Positions 3,809 through 7,772 of a stretch of DNA of 7,772 nt are shown here, one piece after another. The stretch's first letter is position 1, and every line of letters starts with the position of its first letter. This stretch comes from JANWLD01 sp035700225 (GTDB lineage: Bacteria; Patescibacteriota; Saccharimonadia; Saccharimonadales; 2-12-FULL-41-12): the NCBI GenBank assembly GCA_035700225.1, contig DASSOT010000025.1, forward strand, positions 1 to 7,772, written 5' to 3'. Below the pieces are notes generated by a model, which saw nothing but the letters and a program-made list of their open reading frames with translations, was not told the DNA's origin and searched no databases. The translations under genes and the position numbers were made by a program.

Positions 3809-6285
3809 AGATAGGTCTGCAGGCGTTAAAACAGATATATGCTCAGTCCAAAGTTGCGGATTTTTTGCCGGACGATATTAATAAAGTAGTAGAAAAGATA
3901 GGCGCGCAACTGGGCGAAGTGGAAGAAGTGCAGGACCTAGGAAAGAAGTACGAGGGCGTCATAGTAGCCAAGGTTATGTCCTGCGAAAAACATCCGAATG
4001 CCGATAAGCTGAAACTTTGCAAGGTTGATGACGGCGGAATTGTAAAAAATGTTGAGCGTGATAGCGGCGGACTTGTGCAAGTCGTATGCGGCGCGCCGAA
4101 CGTGCACGAAGGCATGCTGGCGGCCTGGCTCCCTCCCGGCTCTACCGTACCGGCCACATTCGATAAGGAACCTTTTGTACTGGAAGCCCGCGAACTGCGC
4201 GGCAAAGTCAGTAACGGCATGCTTGCCAGCCCGCATGAGCTAGCTATCAGCGACGACCATGACGGCATACTTGAGATAGATAAGAAAGACGTAAAACCGG
4301 GCGATAGCTTCGCCGAACTTTATAAACTCAATACTTTCATAATCGATATTGAGAACAAGATGTTCACGCACCGTCCGGATTGTTTCGGTCTCTTGGGCGT
4401 TGCGCGCGAACTTGCGGGTATTTATCACGTAACGTTCACCAGCCCGGACTGGTACATAGAAAACCCGGAATTTCCTAAGGCTGAGGCTGAGCTTCTGCTG
4501 GAAGTCCAAAACGATATTCCAGAGCTTTCGCCGCGTTTTTGTGCCGTCGCCATAAAAGATGTAAATGTAGCTTCTAGCCCGCTTTGGCTTCAGGTGATGC
4601 TGTCAAAGTTCGGTATAAAATCGGTCAACAATATAGTCGATTTGACGAACTTCTACATGCTTCTCACCGGCCAGCCACTGCATGCTTATGATTATGACAA
4701 AGTGGCGAAACTCAGCGGGAACGGTGCGGTGATAAAAGTCCGCAAGGCACAAAAAGGCGAGAAACTGAAACTATTGAATGGCAAAGAGGTATCGCCCGAG
4801 GAAGGCACCATCATGATAGCTACGGACAAACGCCCGATAGGCATCGGCGGTGTCATCGGAGGCGCGGATACTGAAGTTGATAGCTCAACGAAGAATATAA
4901 TTTTGGAATGCGCTAATTTTGACAGTTACGCCATCCGCCGGACCAGCATGCACCACGGTATCTTTACTGACGCCGTGACGCGTTTTACAAAAAGCCAGAG
5001 TCCGCATCAGACGCTGGCGGTACTGGCGAAAATCACGAATGACATAGCCGGGTTTACGGGCGGGAAGGTGGCCTCCGAGCTTTTTGATCTAAAAGGTAAG
5101 TTAAAGTCTAACCGGGCCATAGATGTTTCGGCCGGTTATATAAACGAAAGGCTGGGACTATCTTTGGGCGCTGATGAGATTGCTAAACTGCTTTCAAACG
5201 TTGAATTCAAAGTAGAAAAAAGCGACGAAAATCTGCGAATTTTGGCGCCGTTCTGGAGGGTGGATATCGAAATACCTGAAGACATAGTGGAGGAAGTCGG
5301 GCGCCTGTACGGTTATGACAATCTGCCGCTTGTTCTGCCCAGGAAGACCATGTCTGCTTCACAGATAAGTGAAGAGCTACAGCTCAAGCAAGAGCTCCGG
5401 GAAAGATTGTCGGCGTTGGGTGCGAATGAGGTGCTCAGCTACAGTTTCGTCCACGGCAAGCTTTTAGACGCGGTCGGTCAGGACAGGGCAAAATCATTCA
5501 AGCTCAAGAACGCGCTGAGCCCGCAACTGCAATATTACCGCCAGGGCATACTCCCGAGTTTGTTAGAAAAAGTTCACCCGAACATCAAGGCGGGAAACGG
5601 CGAGTTCGCTTTGTTCGAGCTGGGCAAAGTTCATAAAAAGGGCAATACAGCCGATGGGTTGCCTGAAGAATCCGCCCGCCTGGGCCTTGTCATCGCCGGC
5701 AAAGCCAAGCGCGATGACCCGGCTTTTTACACAGCCCGCAAATACCTGGTTGAACTGCTGGCTGATATGAATATTGCCGAAGAAGACATCGCCTTCGATG
5801 CTATCGAGCCGAAATCATATTTTTTGGCAGGGCGAAGCGCAGAGTTAAAGGTTAACGGCAAGCCGGCGGGGCATATCGGCGAGTTCAGCCGCAAAGTTTC
5901 TAACAGCCTGAAACTGCCGGATTTCTGCGCCGGTTTCGAACTTTATTTACCTGAATTGCACCAGCTGGCCGGCCCGCCGAAATACAACATTATTTCGCGT
6001 TATCCCGCAACGGAACAGGACATATGCCTGAGGACCGAAGCGGATATGCCATATGCGAAGATAAAAAGCGCACTCTTAAAAAGCCTGAAGGAAAACGCTC
6101 CGAAAGACGTAAATATAAGCACTGAGTGCATAGATATATTCGCTAAAGATAAAGAAGCGAAACAGACGACATTCCGTGTGGAGATATCTTCTCACGAGCG
6201 TACTTTGACCAGCGAAATCATAAACCTGCTGTTCGACAAGACCGCCGGGGAGCTGAAAGAATCCATAAAAGCCGAGCGCGTATGA
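3805..6285 (+). CDS. pheT: Phenylalanyl-tRNA synthetase beta subunit
   Basis: The 826-aa protein is slightly longer than E. coli PheT (795 aa). Domains in order: a short N-terminal region; the EMAP-II-like OB tRNA-binding domain at about 45-170 (HPNADKLKLCKVD at 63-75, VCGAPN at 94-99, LRGKVSNGMLASPHEL at 131-146); the B3/B4 editing domain at about 225-410 (VNNIVDLTNFYMLLTGQPLH at 274-293, RRTSMHHGIFTDAVTRF at 378-394); B5 at about 435-508, ending WRVDIEIPEDIVEEVGRLYG (484-503); the inactive synthetase-like core with LSPQLQYYRQGILPSLL (571-587); and a C-terminal ferredoxin-fold anticodon-binding domain from about 730 (SRYPATEQDI). In the last domain the usual R-R-D after PAV is T-E-Q-D. The beta chain recognises tRNA-Phe and edits Tyr-tRNA-Phe. 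It starts in a 4-bp overlap with pheS and ends in a 4-bp overlap with the next gene, so equal, coupled translation is likely. Complete, no frameshift. Confidence 0.97.
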   Translation: MKIGLQALKQIYAQSKVADFLPDDINKVVEKIGAQLGEVEEVQDLGKKYEGVIVAKVMSCEKHPNADKLKLCKVDDGGIVKNVERDSGGLVQVVCGAPNVHEGMLAAWLPPGSTVPATFDKEPFVLEARELRGKVSNGMLASPHELAISDDHDGILEIDKKDVKPGDSFAELYKLNTFIIDIENKMFTHRPDCFGLLGVARELAGIYHVTFTSPDWYIENPEFPKAEAELLLEVQNDIPELSPRFCAVAIKDVNVASSPLWLQVMLSKFGIKSVNNIVDLTNFYMLLTGQPLHAYDYDKVAKLSGNGAVIKVRKAQKGEKLKLLNGKEVSPEEGTIMIATDKRPIGIGGVIGGADTEVDSSTKNIILECANFDSYAIRRTSMHHGIFTDAVTRFTKSQSPHQTLAVLAKITNDIAGFTGGKVASELFDLKGKLKSNRAIDVSAGYINERLGLSLGADEIAKLLSNVEFKVEKSDENLRILAPFWRVDIEIPEDIVEEVGRLYGYDNLPLVLPRKTMSASQISEELQLKQELRERLSALGANEVLSYSFVHGKLLDAVGQDRAKSFKLKNALSPQLQYYRQGILPSLLEKVHPNIKAGNGEFALFELGKVHKKGNTADGLPEESARLGLVIAGKAKRDDPAFYTARKYLVELLADMNIAEEDIAFDAIEPKSYFLAGRSAELKVNGKPAGHIGEFSRKVSNSLKLPDFCAGFELYLPELHQLAGPPKYNIISRYPATEQDICLRTEADMPYAKIKSALLKSLKENAPKDVNISTECIDIFAKDKEAKQTTFRVEISSHERTLTSEIINLLFDKTAGELKESIKAERV

Positions 6286-7772
6286 AAAAACTTTTCCTGG
6301 CTGTAACTTCGCTTTGCGCGGGGTTTTGCCTGCTTTTCACATCGGGCGTTTCTGCGCAAGGTGTGAATGATTTCATCATCAACAGCTTTTCTGCGGATTA
6401 TGTCCTTAGCAAAGAAAGCGCCGGCGGCAAGCTGTTAACCACGGAAGATATCGACCTGACCTTTGCGGGGAATAACCACGGCATACTCCGGGCGATACCC
6501 GTTGATTACAAAGGCTGGAATACCAAGATACAGATTGACCGGGTAACCCGCGACGGCGCAAACGAGCCTTATAGCACTTACGACCAGAACGGCAACCTGG
6601 TGTTGAAGATAGGCCGCGCCGAACGGACTATAACTGGCCATCATACCTATGAAATCGTTTATGAACAGAAACATGTGGTCAACTTTGAAGAATCGACGCC
6701 GGAGTTCTTCTGGGATGTCAACGGCACGCAGTGGTCGCAGACTTTCAAGGAAGTAAGTGCTACGGTGCACCTGCCTGCAGATGCGCTCGGCGAAAAAGAG
6801 CCGGCTTGCTTTAGCGGCGCCTTCAAAAGTACGAGCCATGATTGCCGGTATGAAAAAAGCGGCGACCAGGTTACTTTCGCGACTACGAAAAGCCTGAGCC
6901 CGCGGGAAAATCTGACCATAGCCGTGCCGCTGAAAGCCGGCGTTTTCACCCCTCCTGACCGTAAAGATTTCATCAACGACAATATTACCAACCTGTTGCT
7001 GATACTGGCCGGTCTGCTGATAGCTCTGGGTGCGGCTCTCGTGTGGTTTATCAAAGGCAGGGATTATGGCGGAAGGGGCGTGATAATACCCGAATACCAG
7101 CCTCCGCAGGATGTAGGCCCGGCTGAAGCCGGACTTTTGTATGACTATCGCGTGGACAGCCGGGATATAACGGCCATGCTGATAAACCTGGCCATAAAAC
7201 GTTATCTACGCATATATGACAACAGCAAAAAAATACTGTTCTTTAAGACAAAGAACTACAAGCTTGAACTGCTGAACCCTGACTACTCGGCATTGAAAAC
7301 CCATGAGAAACAGCTCATGGAAGCTCTTTTTTCTGAACTTGCTACGGGCAAGGTCATAGAGATGAACAAGCTTAGCAAAACGACCATGACCCAGGCTATT
7401 GAAAAGATACGCAGAGAGATGCAAAAGAACCTGACCGATAGATACGGTTACTTTGAAAAGGATGCCAAGAAACTCGGCACGGGCATGATTATAGCCGGTT
7501 TCATAATATTATTCGGTTCGTTCTTCTTGCATATGTCCGGCTCGATTATCGGCGGGATTCTGGCCGGGTTCTCACTTATATTGTTCGGCAAGATAATGCC
7601 CCGGCGAAGCCATGCGGGAACCGAGACCTATGAAAAGATAAAAGGCTTGAAGCTGTATATGGACACGGCCGAGAAAGACAGGCTGAAAATGATGCAGAGC
7701 GTGGACAGGCCTTACGCCGAGCCCTCAAAGTCGGTGGAATTTTACGAAAAGCTACTTCCTTATGCCATAGCT
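6282..7772 (+). CDS. DUF2207 membrane protein with signal peptide (3' end cut by window edge)
   Basis: Starting at the ATG overlapping the pheT stop, 497 residues are open to the right edge. Residues 1-25 are a Sec signal peptide (MKKLFLAVTSLCAGFCLLF, then TSGVSA) with likely cleavage before Gln26. The exported domain (26-230) carries the DUF2207 hallmark HGILRAIPVDY (66-76). Cys176 and Cys188 lie close together and could form a disulfide. A membrane helix spans about 234-257. The cytoplasmic block follows with GRGVIIPEYQPPQDVGPAEA and the DITAMLINLAIKRYLRI stretch, typical of the family. Two more helices lie near 401-440, and the family's C-terminal segment follows (ETYEKIKGLKLYMDTAEKDR, then KLLPYAIA at the edge). 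The full protein is probably 550-650 aa. The biochemical function of DUF2207 is not established; an envelope role is suggested by topology. Co-transcription with pheST is likely; no functional link to tRNA charging is evident. Confidence 0.9.
   Translation, partial: MKKLFLAVTSLCAGFCLLFTSGVSAQGVNDFIINSFSADYVLSKESAGGKLLTTEDIDLTFAGNNHGILRAIPVDYKGWNTKIQIDRVTRDGANEPYSTYDQNGNLVLKIGRAERTITGHHTYEIVYEQKHVVNFEESTPEFFWDVNGTQWSQTFKEVSATVHLPADALGEKEPACFSGAFKSTSHDCRYEKSGDQVTFATTKSLSPRENLTIAVPLKAGVFTPPDRKDFINDNITNLLLILAGLLIALGAALVWFIKGRDYGGRGVIIPEYQPPQDVGPAEAGLLYDYRVDSRDITAMLINLAIKRYLRIYDNSKKILFFKTKNYKLELLNPDYSALKTHEKQLMEALFSELATGKVIEMNKLSKTTMTQAIEKIRREMQKNLTDRYGYFEKDAKKLGTGMIIAGFIILFGSFFLHMSGSIIGGILAGFSLILFGKIMPRRSHAGTETYEKIKGLKLYMDTAEKDRLKMMQSVDRPYAEPSKSVEFYEKLLPYAIA

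Noticed and set aside
6435..7054. Two minus-strand open frames of about 130 aa within the DUF2207 gene
   Set aside because: They overlap a plus-strand frame with signal peptide, family motifs and membrane helices; no promoter or family match on the minus strand.
1..7772. CRISPR array, tRNA, rRNA, prophage or transposase
   Set aside because: No regularly spaced direct repeats, cloverleaf-like sequence, rRNA core sequence or mobile-element protein was seen on either strand.

Overview
The window looks like a stretch of a small-genome bacterium, most likely a member of the Patescibacteria/CPR (Saccharibacteria-like). This is an inference from several signs: a DUF5665-like small membrane protein, a divergent UbiB-type kinase, a DUF2207 protein coupled to pheST, very compact gene packing, heavy use of the ATA isoleucine codon, and start codons lying only 8-10 nt behind strong TATAAT-type -10 boxes. 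TAA, TAG and TGA all act as stops, so there is no sign of UGA recoding. No marker here fixes the taxon.

Layout. Positions 1-465 (minus strand) hold a two-gene unit: a 53-aa membrane protein and, two bases after its stop, the N-terminal 100 residues of an ABC1/AarF/UbiB atypical kinase that runs off the left edge. A compact divergent promoter region (466-527) separates it from an 83-aa DUF5665-like membrane protein (528-779). Next comes a 214-aa acidic protein of unknown function with its own complete promoter (845-1489). It converges with yajQ (1495-1992, minus), with only 5 bp between the stops. yajQ diverges from a flavodoxin-like NAD(P)H-dependent FMN reductase (2054-2617).

Positions 2618-2791 hold a long imperfect inverted repeat (2621-2759) that could fold into a rod-shaped RNA, then a 12-bp palindrome and a -10 box 10 nt before the likely pheS start. 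The right half is a tightly coupled operon, pheS (2792-3808), pheT (3805-6285) and a DUF2207 secreted/membrane protein (6282 to the right edge), each pair overlapping by ATGA. PheS and PheT form the two subunits of phenylalanyl-tRNA synthetase. The DUF2207 protein has no evident mechanistic link to it beyond shared transcription.

The two items most worth following up are the rod-like inverted repeat in front of pheS and the recurring promoter design implying leaderless mRNAs. The design also argues for moving two start codons (pheS to 2792, reductase to 2054). I see no CRISPR array, transposase, tRNA or rRNA, and no gene-free stretch over 300 bases.
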